From Hydrogenophaga pseudoflava (GTDB taxonomy: Bacteria > Pseudomonadota > Gammaproteobacteria > Burkholderiales > Burkholderiaceae_C), in contig NZ_JAVHJP010000006.1 in assembly GCF_031020795.1 (NCBI RefSeq), positions 1-64,000 on the forward strand: 64,000 bases of DNA. The letters are read 5' to 3'. The position numbers and the translations under genes are program-made. A model generated the notes under the pieces. It was given only the letters and a program-made list of their open reading frames with translations, did no database searches and was not told the origin of the DNA. Positions 42,513-55,712 of this stretch are shown here, piece after piece (within the stretch, counting starts at the first letter, position 1; every line of letters begins with the position of its first letter).

Positions 42513-44726
42513 TTACACCCCGATCAAGCCACCGTCGTTCTTGGTGATGACAATGGTGGCCGAGCGCGGGCGTTTGCCGGCGCCGTACCCGGCGTTGGTC
42601 GGCCACTGGCTGGTGTATTTGGACGGGTCGTTCACATCCGCCATCGCGGTGTTCTCCCCCGGGTGCTGGATGTTGATGAACACAGCGCGGCCGTCGGGCG
42701 TTTCGCACCAGCCCGTGATCTCGCAGTCTCGGGGGCCGACCAGAAAGCGTGCCAGCGTGGTGGGCGTCGGAGTCTTGCCCACGTAGGTGGTGACTTCCTT
42801 GTCGCCCTGCTTCACTGTGCGAGGACCACCGTCGCCGAGTTTGCCCGGAATGGCGGCCAGCATCATGCAGTTGGTCTGGTCGGTGTAGGCGCCGTCGTCG
42901 GTCTGGATCCAGCAGATGCCGGTGGCCGGGCTGAACACCAGTCCATCGGGCGACGACATGTCGTTCTCGTCGGTCAGGTTCGACAGGTTGACGCTGGATT
43001 TGTCGGCGCCAGCCTCGGCGCCGAACACGTAGATGTCCCACTTGAAGGCGGTGCTGGTGGGCGAGGCGTCGGCCATGCGCACGATATGTCCGTTGACGTT
43101 GCCCTTCTGCTCTTTGTTGCCCTTCATGTCGGTGTAGACGCGCGGGTTGGCGGCGTCGATCTTCTCCACCGTACGGCTGCTGTTGTTGGTCAGCGTGCTG
43201 TAGAACTCGCCGGTGCGCGGGTGCACCCCACCCCACTCGGGGCGGTCCATCTTGGTGGCACCAGCGACATCGGCCGCCAGACGGGTGAAGACAGCGATGT
43301 CGGCATCGCTCTTGAACTCGAAGTAGGAGCTGTTGGCGATCTTCGGGTTGTCCATCGACAGTTCCAGCCACTCGCCGGCACCGTCGTCTTTGAAGCGGGC
43401 GGCGAACAGCGTGCCCTTGTCCAGGTACTTGTCACCGGCGGCCAAGCGGTTGGCCGGGCTGGCGTCCTTCGGGTCCCACTTCGCAGCGGACACGAACTTG
43501 TAGATGTATTCGTTGCGTGCGTCGTCGCCCATGTAGCAGACGATGGGCTGGCCCGCCACCGGCTTGGCAAACGCCACGCTCTCGTGCGCGAAGCGGCCCA
43601 GGCCGGTGCGCTTGCGCATCGGGGCGGCGGTGTCGTATGCGTCCACCTCGACCACATAACCGAAGGTGTTCATCTCGTTGCGGTAGTCGTCCTTGGCACT
43701 GGCGCCGATGGCGCTGTTGTTCCAGCGGGCGTACTGGTCTTGCGGACCTGCGCTTTCCCAGCCGTGGCGGCTGGCGGCCCCGGCGTTGCGACCGTAGCGC
43801 TTGAGGCCTTGCACCTGCTTGTCCTTCTTGCGTGCGTCGTCGTCTTTGGCGTCGCGAGAGAAGTAGCCGAACCAGTTCTCTTCACCGCTGACAAAGGTGC
43901 CCCAGGGCGTCTTGCCGGTGCCGCAGTTGTTCAGCGTGCCGCGGCACAGGGTCGCGTCGGCGCTGAACTTGGTCACCAGGTGTTCGCTGCCGCGGGCCGG
44001 GCCGTGGATGGCGGCGGTGGTCATGGCGGTGATGCGACGGTTGAACGGCGAGGTGGGCTTGTAGGCCCACTGTTTGCCGCTGGCCTGCACTTCGACGAAG
44101 GACAGGCCGTGGATGGCCAGTTCCTTGTCCACTTCCGATGCGGGGCGGGGCAGCGTGGAGGCACCGCCGTTGGCGTGGATGAAGAAGGAGGCGAGTTTTT
44201 CGTCGGTGGTGGCTTCGTGGTTCACGCCCAGGATGCCGCGGGTGTTGAAGCTGTCGGACGGTTTGCCAGCGGCATCGAGACCGAACCATTCCATACCGTC
44301 GTGGTGGTCACCGGCGCGTTGCTCAAACGCGGTGTCGGTGCCGTCGTTCTTGTAGGCGGGCACACCGGCGGCCAGCGGGTCGCCCAAGGCGTAAATGATC
44401 TGGGCGGTGTAGCCCTCGGGGATGCTCACCTTGTCGGCGGTGCTCTTGGCCACGGGCTTGAAGCCCAGGCCGTCCACAGAGGCGCCGCTGCCGCCGCTGC
44501 CGGTGGTGGCGCAGCCGGTGACGGCCGTGGCACCCAGTGCGGTGGCGGTCAGGCCAGCGCCACGGAACAGGCTGCGGCGAGTCAGGCGGCTGCCCAGAAC
44601 TTCTTCAAAGTACGGGTTGGCGCTGGTGTTGGAGTTCTCGTCGTTGAAGAGATCGCTGGGGCGTGTTGTCTGTGATTTCACAATGGTCTCTGAAGGGTTG
44701 AACAGTCCCTTGAGCATCGACAACAA
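42513..44726 (-). CDS. phoX: PhoX-family alkaline phosphatase
   Basis: A 737-aa secreted phosphatase of the PhoX (DUF839) family. The Tat signal LTRRSLFRGAGLTATALG is placed about 50 residues in, as is typical for PhoX, and is followed by a lipobox-like TGC. Family segments include GVNHEATTDEK, TPWGTFVSGEENW and PEWGGVHPRTGEFY. It releases phosphate from organic esters using Ca and Fe. Presence beside aio genes fits co-management of phosphate and arsenate. No clear Pho box was found upstream. Confidence 0.9.
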   Translation of the reverse strand: MLSMLKGLFNPSETIVKSQTTRPSDLFNDENSNTSANPYFEEVLGSRLTRRSLFRGAGLTATALGATAVTGCATTGSGGSGASVDGLGFKPVAKSTADKVSIPEGYTAQIIYALGDPLAAGVPAYKNDGTDTAFEQRAGDHHDGMEWFGLDAAGKPSDSFNTRGILGVNHEATTDEKLASFFIHANGGASTLPRPASEVDKELAIHGLSFVEVQASGKQWAYKPTSPFNRRITAMTTAAIHGPARGSEHLVTKFSADATLCRGTLNNCGTGKTPWGTFVSGEENWFGYFSRDAKDDDARKKDKQVQGLKRYGRNAGAASRHGWESAGPQDQYARWNNSAIGASAKDDYRNEMNTFGYVVEVDAYDTAAPMRKRTGLGRFAHESVAFAKPVAGQPIVCYMGDDARNEYIYKFVSAAKWDPKDASPANRLAAGDKYLDKGTLFAARFKDDGAGEWLELSMDNPKIANSSYFEFKSDADIAVFTRLAADVAGATKMDRPEWGGVHPRTGEFYSTLTNNSSRTVEKIDAANPRVYTDMKGNKEQKGNVNGHIVRMADASPTSTAFKWDIYVFGAEAGADKSSVNLSNLTDENDMSSPDGLVFSPATGICWIQTDDGAYTDQTNCMMLAAIPGKLGDGGPRTVKQGDKEVTTYVGKTPTPTTLARFLVGPRDCEITGWCETPDGRAVFINIQHPGENTAMADVNDPSKYTSQWPTNAGYGAGKRPRSATIVITKNDGGLIGV

Positions 44727-44809
44727 CAGTGAAACTCTCGTGACGCTTTCGAGGCAGCTGTGTGTCCGACCCAGGCGCTACCAGGCGCGTAGCCAGATAT
44801 TGCGCCCGC

Positions 44810-46216
44810 CTACAGGTTCATGCCTTCTGCGTCGTGCGCCGCCGCGTCGATCTTCGCCTTGCCCCTGACGATGACCTCCCTCGCGGATTCCCCGCGCATC
44901 CAGCAATCCACCATGTCCGCCCATACCTGCATGAGGACTCGCCGAGGCCCGGACAAGCGAGCGTGGTTGTAGGCCGCTGCGACTTGGTCTTTTTTCTGGT
45001 GTGCCAGGCAGGCTTCCACCAATGCCTCAGGGAAAAGCGCGTCGTTGAGGCGTGACGAGAACGTTCGGCGTAGATCGTGCACAGACACTGGCAGAAACAG
45101 CTCCTGACTGGGTGTTCGATCCTTGTTGATCCGGTCCACCGAAGCGGCGATCGTCCGGTTCAGCGTGGCCTGGCTGATCGGCTCGGCGGAGTCATACCGG
45201 CTTGGATGGAGAAAGTCGCTCGACGGGAAACAGGTCCGAAGCGTTGTCAGTATGTCCAGGGCCTGCTCGGCCAAATACACCGTGTGAGGCTTGCCTGCCT
45301 TCATCCTCTCGGCTGGGATCAGCCACTGTGCCCGATCCCAGTCCACTTCTGCCCAAGTAGCCCCGATGAACTCACCTTTGCGCACACCCGTTAGCAACAA
45401 GAACCTGACGGCCAGCCGAAGTGTCGGCGCAGTCCCAGTCATCTCCAGACCGTCGAGCAAGGTCTTGATTTCATGCCGGTTCAAGTTGCGCTCGCGCGGG
45501 ACAAACGTGGCGTAGGCCTTGCGTGCAAGTGCTTCTGCCGGATTGGCGATTTCGACGCCTTTGCCGTTGGCGAACCGGTAGACCTGCAACACCAGTTCCC
45601 TGGCGTGCACGGCCGGACCTGGGCCTCGCTCCTTCTTGACGCGGTCGAGCAACTCACCCAGTGCAATCGGCTTGATTTCATCAAGATTCAGCTTCCCGAA
45701 CGGACCAGCCAGGATGCGGTCATAGATCGATCGCCGTAGCGCCAGTGTGCTGTCGGCCAGCCGCTCGGCGCCGCTCTTAGTGTCGGACTTGAATTCAAAG
45801 TACCGCGCCACCCAGCGCCCAAAGCTCATGGCGTCGGCGACTTCGCTCCGCTGCTCAACCTTGGCACGAGCTGGCGACCGCCCAGAACTGACATCAACCC
45901 GCGCACGAGCCAGCAGCAGGCGCGCTTCCTCCAGCGTCACATCCATGCCATAGGCCAAGTGAGATCGCTGGGCATAGCGAGCAACCGGTTCATGGCGTCC
46001 GATGGTCAACGTCTCGCGTCGGCCGCTCAATCGATAGTCATAGCGGAAGGACCTACTGCCGCTGGGCGAGACCACGACGTACAGACCGTTGCCTCCGTCG
46101 CTGACCTTGTAGGCCCGTTCACCCGGCAGCAGTTCTCGCAGTTTTGCTTCCGTCAATCCGTGGCGTGTTCTCGCGCTCGCCAGCCCAACCCGCGCCCGTT
46201 CCATCAAGGTGTCCAT
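44810..46216 (-). CDS. int: Tyrosine integrase of the genomic island
   Basis: A 468-aa phage-type integrase with an N-terminal DUF4102 arm-binding domain (GLTEAKLRELLPGERAYKVSDGGNGLYVVVSPSGSRSF). Catalytic residues: Arg in LTGVRKGEF, His-x-x-Arg in VHDLRRTF, His in CLAHQ and the nucleophile Tyr in AAYNHARL. The start at 46216 has GGAGA upstream. It lies 226 bp from the guaA stop, reading away from it, with dyad repeats between: the layout of an island integrated at the guaA 3' end. Confidence 0.93.
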   Translation of the reverse strand: MDTLMERARVGLASARTRHGLTEAKLRELLPGERAYKVSDGGNGLYVVVSPSGSRSFRYDYRLSGRRETLTIGRHEPVARYAQRSHLAYGMDVTLEEARLLLARARVDVSSGRSPARAKVEQRSEVADAMSFGRWVARYFEFKSDTKSGAERLADSTLALRRSIYDRILAGPFGKLNLDEIKPIALGELLDRVKKERGPGPAVHARELVLQVYRFANGKGVEIANPAEALARKAYATFVPRERNLNRHEIKTLLDGLEMTGTAPTLRLAVRFLLLTGVRKGEFIGATWAEVDWDRAQWLIPAERMKAGKPHTVYLAEQALDILTTLRTCFPSSDFLHPSRYDSAEPISQATLNRTIAASVDRINKDRTPSQELFLPVSVHDLRRTFSSRLNDALFPEALVEACLAHQKKDQVAAAYNHARLSGPRRVLMQVWADMVDCWMRGESAREVIVRGKAKIDAAAHDAEGMNL

Positions 46217-46250
46217 GAGGTCTCCGATCCGTTGCTTGTCGCAGGACCGA

Positions 46251-46328
46251 GATACCGTCATGGGGTCTGACGGTATCGCTGCAGGCCTGCCAGCTTAGGT
46301 GCCCGGATACCGTCAGGTCAACCGTCAG
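46251..46328. repeat. GATACCGTCA repeats in the attachment region
   Basis: GATACCGTCA at 46251-46260, its reverse complement at 46268-46277 (7-bp spacer, perfect dyad), a direct copy at 46306-46315, and a partial ACCGTCA at 46322-46328. Just beyond, TGGGA(C/T) recurs several times up to guaA. They probably bind integrase arms or an excisionase, or control int. Confidence 0.75.
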
Positions 46329-46428
46329 ACCGCCTGGGACGCCCTGGGATTCGATGGGACGCTATGAAACGCTAAGTCCTTGTCCCTGCAGCGAAATCGG
46401 GTTTTCCTGGGATGTTCCGAAACACCTT

Positions 46429-46460
46429 GGGACGATCTTGACTCATTCCCACTCGATGGT
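46429..46460. other. Probable att site at the guaA 3' end
   Basis: The last guaA codons (ATCGAGTGGGAATGA on the minus strand) face the integrase. Islands of this type recombine into the guaA end and restore the final codons. The core limits cannot be set, because the other att copy is not in the window. Confidence 0.6.
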
Positions 46461-48053
46461 CGCCGGTGGCTTCGAGCTCACGTCGTAGGTGACACGGTTG
46501 ATGCCACGCACCTCGTTGATGATGCGGCTGCTGACCTTCTTGAGCAGCGCGTACGGCAGCTCGGCCCAGTCGGCGGTCATGAAGTCGCTGGTCTGCACCG
46601 CGCGCAGCGCCACCACGTAGTCGTAGGTGCGGCCGTCGCCCATCACACCCACGCTCTTGACCGGCAGGAAGACCGTGAAGGCCTGGCTGGTCAGGTCGTA
46701 CCAGCTTTTGCCACTGTTGTGGTCGATGGTCGAGCGTAGTTCCTCGATGAAGATGGCGTCGGCCCGGCGCAGCAGGTCGGCGTATTCCTTCTTCACCTCG
46801 CCCAGGATGCGCACACCCAGACCCGGCCCCGGGAATGGGTGGCGGTAGACCATGTCGTGCGGCAGGCCCAGCGCCACGCCCAGTTCGCGCACTTCGTCCT
46901 TGAACAGATCGCGCAGCGGTTCCAGCAGCTTCAGGCCCAGCTGCTCCGGCAGGCCGCCTACGTTGTGGTGGCTCTTGATCGTGACGGCCTTCTTGCTCTT
47001 GGCGCCGCCGGACTCGATCACGTCGGGGTAGATGGTGCCCTGGGCCAGCCACTTCGCTCCCTTGGCGCCATCGCCTTTGAGCTTGGCGGCCTCCGCCTTG
47101 AACACATCGACAAACAGGCCGCCGATGATCTTGCGCTTCTTCTCGGGGTCGGTCACACCGGCCAGTTGGCCCAGGAACAGCTCGCTGGCGTCCACCCGGA
47201 TCACCTTGGCGTGCAGTTTGCCCGCGAACATGTCCATCACCATGTCGCCCTCGTGCAGGCGCAGCAGTCCGTGGTCCACGAACACGCAGGTCAGCTGGTC
47301 GTCGATGGCGCGGTGGATCAGGGCGGCGGCCACGGATGAATCCACGCCACCGGACAGGCCGAGGATCACCTCCTCGTCACCCACCTGCTCGCGGATCTTC
47401 TGCACCGCTTCCTCGATGTGGTCGCGCATGATCCAGTCGGGTTGCGTGCCGCAGATCTCCAGCACGAAGCGCTCCAGCAGCGCCCGGCCCTGCACGGTGT
47501 GCGTCACCTCGGGGTGGAACTGCACGGCGTAGTAGCCGCGCGACTCGTCGGCCATGCCGGCGATAGGGCAAGCGTCGGTGCTGGCCATAAGCTTGAAGCC
47601 CGGCGGCATTTCAGTGACCTTGTCGCCGTGGCTCATCCAGACCTTGAGCATGCCGTGGCCTTCGGGCGTGGTGAAGTCGGCGATGTCCTTGAGCAGCGCC
47701 GTGTGCCCACGGGCGCGCACTTCGGCGTAACCGAACTCGCGGGTCTTGCCGGCCTCGACCTTGCCGCCCAGCTGCTGGGCCATGGTCTGCATGCCGTAGC
47801 AGATGCCCAGCACCGGTATCCCCAGCTCGAACACCGCATCGGGTGCCTTGTCGTCCACCTCGTAGACGCTCGCGTGGCTGCCCGAGAGGATCACACCCTT
47901 GAGCTGGCCATCGGCCGCGAACTCGCGCACCCAGTCGCTGCTGACGTCGCAGGGATGCACTTCGCAGTACACGTGGGCTTCGCGCACGCGGCGAGCGATG
48001 AGCTGGGTGACCTGGGAACCGAAATCGAGGATGAGGATTTTCTGGTGCTGCAT
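46443..48053 (-). CDS. guaA: GMP synthase (glutamine-hydrolysing)
   Basis: A 536-aa enzyme converting XMP to GMP. The glutamine amidotransferase domain has the Cys nucleophile in [15 protein letters not shown] and the FHPEV His. The ATP-pyrophosphatase domain has [14 protein letters not shown]. The C-terminal dimer domain ends in PPATIEWE, the usual ending, so integration of the island has not damaged it. It is downstream of guaB with a terminator hairpin in the 71-bp gap. Confidence 0.97.
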   Translation of the reverse strand: MQHQKILILDFGSQVTQLIARRVREAHVYCEVHPCDVSSDWVREFAADGQLKGVILSGSHASVYEVDDKAPDAVFELGIPVLGICYGMQTMAQQLGGKVEAGKTREFGYAEVRARGHTALLKDIADFTTPEGHGMLKVWMSHGDKVTEMPPGFKLMASTDACPIAGMADESRGYYAVQFHPEVTHTVQGRALLERFVLEICGTQPDWIMRDHIEEAVQKIREQVGDEEVILGLSGGVDSSVAAALIHRAIDDQLTCVFVDHGLLRLHEGDMVMDMFAGKLHAKVIRVDASELFLGQLAGVTDPEKKRKIIGGLFVDVFKAEAAKLKGDGAKGAKWLAQGTIYPDVIESGGAKSKKAVTIKSHHNVGGLPEQLGLKLLEPLRDLFKDEVRELGVALGLPHDMVYRHPFPGPGLGVRILGEVKKEYADLLRRADAIFIEELRSTIDHNSGKSWYDLTSQAFTVFLPVKSVGVMGDGRTYDYVVALRAVQTSDFMTADWAELPYALLKKVSSRIINEVRGINRVTYDVSSKPPATIEWE

Positions 48054-48083
48054 GGCGATGGAAGCTCGTGTGAATCAGAAAGC

Positions 48084-48108
48084 AAAAAGGCCGTCCGGCG
48101 GGACGGCC
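48084..48108 (-). terminator. Terminator between guaB and guaA
   Basis: Minus strand: GGCCGTCC, cgcc, GGACGGCC, TTTTT. Perfect 8-bp stem, 17 bp after the guaB stop. It limits read-through into guaA or acts as an attenuator. Confidence 0.9.
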
Positions 48109-48124
48109 TCTGGGGCGATAGTGA

Positions 48125-49759
<1,635 letters not shown>

Positions 49760-49773
49760 TTAAACTGAGTCGC

Positions 49774-50331
49774 ATGCCCAGCCGTCACACATTCCCCGCG
49801 TACTGTCGAGCGCTCGCGTTCGCTTCCTTCGCCGTCCTGTTCAGCGGATCAGCCCTCGCTCAATGGGTCTGGGTGGATGCATCCGGCAACAAGGTGTTCA
49901 GTGACACGGCTCCGCCGCCGGGCACGCCCGAAAAGAGCATTCTTCGCAAACCCGGAAGCTCGCGCCAGGCCGCTCCGGCGAGCCCCGCGCCGACCGGAAC
50001 CGACTCCGCTGGCGCGCAGTCTGTGGACGCGCCAAAGGTGACGGGTCGCGATGAACAGCTCGAGGCCAAGAAAAAGCAGGCAGAAAAGCAGGCACAGGAA
50101 GCCGCCCAAGCCAAGAAGAAAGCCGAGGACGACCGGCTGGCCGCGGCCCGCGCTGGGAACTGCGAGCGTGCCCGCCGCGCCAAAGCCACGATGGATTCCG
50201 GTGTTCGCATCGCCACCACCAACGCCAAAGGCGAGCGAGAAATCATGGACGACAAGGCGCGCGCCGCCGAGGTGCAGCGCATTGAGGGCGTCATTCGCTC
50301 GGACTGTGCTCCGGCGTCGGTGAGCAACTGA
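49774..50331 (+). CDS. DUF4124 domain protein, exported
   Basis: A 185-aa protein with a signal peptide (CRALAFASFAVLFSGSALA) and then the DUF4124 motif QWVWVDASGNKVFSDTAPPPGTP. A charged Lys/Gln/Ala coiled region and two Cys near the end (NCERARRAK, SDCAP) follow. Function is unknown; the family is common in Burkholderiales and often lies next to guaB. It is divergent from guaB. Confidence 0.82.
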   Translation: MPSRHTFPAYCRALAFASFAVLFSGSALAQWVWVDASGNKVFSDTAPPPGTPEKSILRKPGSSRQAAPASPAPTGTDSAGAQSVDAPKVTGRDEQLEAKKKQAEKQAQEAAQAKKKAEDDRLAAARAGNCERARRAKATMDSGVRIATTNAKGEREIMDDKARAAEVQRIEGVIRSDCAPASVSN

Positions 50332-50350
50332 GGACAGGGCCGGGGCCTGT

Positions 50351-50683
50351 TCAGTAGCCGGCCTTGGAGTTGGGGCGCCGTTGGGCAAACAGGCCGGCGC
50401 TGCGCGCGCCCTGCCCCACAAACCGCTCCCGTCGTGCCACCTTCGGATCTACCCTCAGATCGCGGTAGAGCTCCACGCGGTCACCGTCCCTGAGCGGGGT
50501 GTCTGGCGCGGCCTTGCGCCCCCACACGCCACTGGTCCAGCCCGGCTCGAGCGGATTCACCGCGCCAGTGGACCATCCGGCAACGCTCAGCGCCTGAGCG
50601 AGCGTCGTACCTTCGGCCAGTTGCAGTGGCAACTCTTCCACCACCCGAGGCCGGGTGGATCGCACCAGCACCACGGAGATCAT
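50351..50683 (-). CDS. rnfH: RnfH-family ubiquitin-like protein
   Basis: A 110-aa beta-grasp protein (VLVRSTRPRVVEELPLQLAEGTTLAQALSVAG, DGDRVELYRDLRVDPKVARRERF). The family is linked with ratA in many proteobacteria; its molecular role is not established. Its start overlaps the ratA stop by 4 nt. Confidence 0.88.
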   Translation of the reverse strand: MISVVLVRSTRPRVVEELPLQLAEGTTLAQALSVAGWSTGAVNPLEPGWTSGVWGRKAAPDTPLRDGDRVELYRDLRVDPKVARRERFVGQGARSAGLFAQRRPNSKAGY

Positions 50684-51123
50684 GCGCCGTACACCTGGTC
50701 TGCGCGCTTGACAAAAGCGTCCACAAGACTGCCGGCGATCCGGTCGAACACAGGCCCGACCAGTGTGGCCAAGGCCTGGCTCGAGAACCCATAGGTCAGC
50801 GTGAACTCCACCTTGCAGGCCCGCTGACTGCCATCGCCCAGCGGAGTGAAGTTCCAGACCCCTTCCAGATGGGAAAACGGGCCATCGACCAGCTCCATCA
50901 GCACCTGGCGGTCATCGACGTGCCGGTTGCGCGTGGTGAAGCTCTGCTTCAGTCCGCTGATCGACATGCCGACACGCGCCACCATGCCGCGCTCATCGCG
51001 CTCCATCACCTCGCTGTGGTCACACCACGGGAGAAACTGCGGATAGTGCTGCACATCGGTGACCAGCGCGAACATCTCGTGGGCGCTGTGCCAGAGCAGG
51101 ACGGACTTCTGAATCGTTTTCAT
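50680..51123 (-). CDS. ratA: RatA/COQ10-type START domain protein
   Basis: A 147-aa polyketide-cyclase/START protein: [39 protein letters not shown] is the family start. Related proteins bind ubiquinone (COQ10) or, in E. coli RatA, inhibit 70S ribosome formation. It forms a pair with rnfH and is divergent from smpB, the usual proteobacterial arrangement. Confidence 0.9.
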   Translation of the reverse strand: MKTIQKSVLLWHSAHEMFALVTDVQHYPQFLPWCDHSEVMERDERGMVARVGMSISGLKQSFTTRNRHVDDRQVLMELVDGPFSHLEGVWNFTPLGDGSQRACKVEFTLTYGFSSQALATLVGPVFDRIAGSLVDAFVKRADQVYGA

Positions 51124-51172
51124 ACAATCGGCGCCCATTGTATGGGTCGCCTGCGGCCCCATTTACCGCGCC

Positions 51173-51664
51173 ATGTCCACCAAACCCAGCAAATCTGCCA
51201 CCAAGAGCTCTGACAGCCGCATCGCGGACAACAAGAAGGCCTTGTTCAACTACGCCATCGAGGAGCGCTTCGAGGCGGGCATGGTGCTGCAGGGTTGGGA
51301 AGTGAAGGCGCTGCGCGAAGGCAAAGTGCAGCTGACCGACGGCTATGTGGTGATCCGCGAGGGCGAGCTGTTCCTGATCGGTTGTCAGATCAATCCGCTG
51401 CGGACCGCGTCGACCCACGTCAGCCCGGACTCGGTGCGCACCAAGAAACTCCTGCTGCACAAGGACCAGATCCGGCGCCTGATCGGCAAGGTCGAACAGA
51501 AAGGCCACACCTTGGTGCCGCTGAACCTGCACTGGAAAAGCGGCAAGGTGAAATGCGAGATCGCCCTCGCCAAGGGCAAGGCGGAGCACGACAAGCGCGA
51601 CACCATCAAGGACCGCGAGGGCAAGCGCGAGGTCGAGCGCGCGATGAAGCAGCGCCAGCGCTGA
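51173..51664 (+). CDS. smpB: SsrA-binding protein SmpB
   Basis: A 163-aa OB-fold protein that brings tmRNA to stalled ribosomes. Typical segments: [29 protein letters not shown], then [11 protein letters not shown] and the basic tail [26 protein letters not shown]. No tmRNA gene was seen in the window. Confidence 0.96.
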   Translation: MSTKPSKSATKSSDSRIADNKKALFNYAIEERFEAGMVLQGWEVKALREGKVQLTDGYVVIREGELFLIGCQINPLRTASTHVSPDSVRTKKLLLHKDQIRRLIGKVEQKGHTLVPLNLHWKSGKVKCEIALAKGKAEHDKRDTIKDREGKREVERAMKQRQR

Positions 51665-51686
51665 AGCACGCCAGCCTGGCGCGGTT

Positions 51687-52787
51687 TCAGCCGAGGTGGC
51701 GCAACGGATGGGCGCTGGCCGGCCAGGGACTGGCGAAAAACGCCTCGACGTCGGCATCCCCCACTTCTTCGACGCGGGACGGGTTCCAGCGCGGCGCGTG
51801 GTCCTTGTCCACCGCCAAAGCTCGGATGCCTTCGACGGTCTCGCTGGCCGCACCGGGCCGCAGATGGAAACACCGGCGCACCAGGTCGCGCTCCATGCGC
51901 AACTCCTCGGCCAGCCCCATGCCGCGCGCCCGTCGAACCTGCTCCAGCACCACATGCAGCATCAACGGGGACCGCTTGCGCAGGAGCCGTGCGGTGTCGC
52001 GGGCCCAGTCGCCCTCGGCGTTCTCCAGCGCCAGGACCACCGCTTTCACGCTGTCCAGGGCGAACACGCGGTCGATGTCGGCCTGTGGAAAGTGGGCCTT
52101 GTGGGGCGCCTTTTGCACGTGGTTCAGGCACCAGCGCTCCACCGCATCGCCACTCTCGTAGGGCGTCTGGCCCAGGCTTTCCCACAGGCCCGCCAAGCGG
52201 CCGCTGTCCATCATGGCATCGGCCAGGCCAGCTGTCAGGGCACGGGCCCCGTCGAGCACCAGGCCTGTCAGTGCGAGGTATTCCCCCAGACGGCCCGGGC
52301 AGCGGCTGAGGAAGTAGCCGCCCCCCACATCCGGGAACAGGCCGATGCCGGTTTCGGGCATGGCGATCTTGCTGCGCTCCGTAACAAGCCGCAGGCTCGC
52401 CCCCTGGCTGATGCCCATGCCGCCGCCCATGCAGATGCCATCCATGAAGGCGATGTACGGCTTCGGGTACGTGTGGATCAGGTGGTTGAGCGCGTATTCC
52501 TCGGTGAAGAAGTCTTCGAGTTCCGGGTTGCCAGAGAGCGCCGCCCGGTGAAAGAAGCGGATGTCGCCGCCCGCGCAGAAGCTGCCGAAAGGTCCTTCCT
52601 TGCCCATGCCGCGGACCGCCACCGCCAGTACCTGAGGGTCTTCTCGCCAACGCAGCAAGGCGGCGCTGATGTCGCGGATCATGCCCAGGGACAGGGCGTT
52701 GAGTGCGGCGGGGCGGTTCAGAGTGATGCAGCCGACGCGGCCTCGCAATTCCGCCAGGACAAGGCTCTCGGTGGGGGTGGCGTTCAT
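51687..52787 (-). CDS. Enoyl-CoA hydratase/3-hydroxyisobutyryl-CoA hydrolase family
   Basis: A 366-aa crotonase-fold enzyme. The oxyanion-hole segments are SFCAGGDIRFF and DGICMGGGMGISQG. PETGIGLFPDVGGGYFLSR and the length match 3-hydroxyisobutyryl-CoA hydrolase of valine breakdown better than simple hydratases. AGGAG precedes the start. It converges with smpB. Confidence 0.87.
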   Translation of the reverse strand: MNATPTESLVLAELRGRVGCITLNRPAALNALSLGMIRDISAALLRWREDPQVLAVAVRGMGKEGPFGSFCAGGDIRFFHRAALSGNPELEDFFTEEYALNHLIHTYPKPYIAFMDGICMGGGMGISQGASLRLVTERSKIAMPETGIGLFPDVGGGYFLSRCPGRLGEYLALTGLVLDGARALTAGLADAMMDSGRLAGLWESLGQTPYESGDAVERWCLNHVQKAPHKAHFPQADIDRVFALDSVKAVVLALENAEGDWARDTARLLRKRSPLMLHVVLEQVRRARGMGLAEELRMERDLVRRCFHLRPGAASETVEGIRALAVDKDHAPRWNPSRVEEVGDADVEAFFASPWPASAHPLRHLG

Positions 52788-52810
52788 CTCGACGTCTCCT
52801 TATTGAGGAC

Positions 52811-53824
52811 TCAATGCGGCGCAGCACCGCTTTCATCGGGCATGGGGCCTCCCCCCTGCCGGTCGTGCCAGGCCAACAGCTCGTTGAGCAGCAGCGCGCC
52901 GATCACCACACTGCCGCCCAGCATGACTTCGTGGCCGGGGATCTCATTCGCCCAAAGCCAGGCCCACACAATGCCGAAGATCACTTCGAGCAGCGCCAGC
53001 AGGGATACCTCAGGCGCTTTCAGCGAACGTGCACAGACAACAGCCAGCGCACAGGGAATCGCCAGTTGCACCAGACCCAGCATGGCCAGCCATGCGATGT
53101 CGCCCCCGGTGGCCTGGAACGGGAACGCCAGGGGAAACGTCGCGGCGGTGGAAATGAGCGCGCCCACCAGCACCGACGGGACCAGGTCGATGGATTCGCC
53201 ATGCTGCTGGCCACGCTGCACCACGGTCCAGTTGATGGCACCGGCCACCGGTACGCACAACGAAGCCAGCGAGCCCAGCACCAGGCCCGAGGCGTTGGCC
53301 GCCGGGTCGGTGAAGGCTGCCCACATCTGGCTGCCATACATGTAGAAGATGCCCGCTCCGGCCGCCACGATGGCGGCCCAGGTGCGCGCAGGCAGGCGCT
53401 GCCCGATGAACACGCGCGCGATCACCGCGGTGAACAGCGGCCCCGCCGCCATGATGACCAGCACGTTGGCCACGCTGGTGAACGTGAGGGCCAGCATGAA
53501 GGCGGTGAACATCACGCTCCAGCACACCCCGGACACCCAGAAGGCGCGCGAGCCCCCGAGGATGCCCCAATGGTGGCTCAGCGGGCCCTGCCCTGACGGC
53601 GCATCGGCCAGGACTCCGGATGCCCGGTCGGCCGCCCGCCACAGGGGCAGGATGATCAGGAGCGACACGGCGGTGAATGCGCTGCGCCAGAACGTGACCT
53701 CGAAACGCGCCGCCGACTCCAGCTGACGCGAGACCACGCCGGCGATCGACCACATCAGGGTCACGGCGACCATGAGAAACACCGCCTGGGTGTGGCTCAG
53801 TCGGTTGAGCAGCTTGAAAGGCAT
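52811..53824 (-). CDS. EamA/DMT-family transporter
   Basis: A 337-aa protein with ten membrane segments in two EamA halves (VAVTLMWSIAGVVSRQLE at the start; ALLEVIFGIVWAWLWANEIPGHEVMLGGSVVIGALLLNEL at the end). It probably exports a metabolite or amino acid; the substrate is unknown. The ATG at 53824 fits the family start, and a GTG 33 nt upstream is possible. Confidence 0.87.
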   Translation of the reverse strand: MPFKLLNRLSHTQAVFLMVAVTLMWSIAGVVSRQLESAARFEVTFWRSAFTAVSLLIILPLWRAADRASGVLADAPSGQGPLSHHWGILGGSRAFWVSGVCWSVMFTAFMLALTFTSVANVLVIMAAGPLFTAVIARVFIGQRLPARTWAAIVAAGAGIFYMYGSQMWAAFTDPAANASGLVLGSLASLCVPVAGAINWTVVQRGQQHGESIDLVPSVLVGALISTAATFPLAFPFQATGGDIAWLAMLGLVQLAIPCALAVVCARSLKAPEVSLLALLEVIFGIVWAWLWANEIPGHEVMLGGSVVIGALLLNELLAWHDRQGGGPMPDESGAAPH

Positions 53825-53839
53825 GGACTGGACACGATA

Positions 53840-53881
53840 GAAGCCCCCATCCAGCACACGCCGAGGCGCAGTGGGGGCTTC
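53840..53881 (-). other. Inverted repeat between typA and the EamA gene
   Basis: 10-bp arms (GAAGCCCCCA on the minus strand and its complement) around a 22-base loop, just after the typA stop. No U-tract. Weak terminator, processing site or attenuator. Confidence 0.5.
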
Positions 53882-53885
53882 AGAT

Positions 53886-55708
<1,823 letters not shown>

Positions 55709-55712
<4 letters not shown>

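Noticed and set aside
42663-44675. 670-codon open frame antisense to phoX
   Set aside because: phoX has a Tat signal, family motifs and a terminator. The opposite frame has none.
1-46442. tRNA gene as the island attachment site
   Set aside because: No tRNA was recognised near the integrase. The 3' end of guaA is the better candidate.
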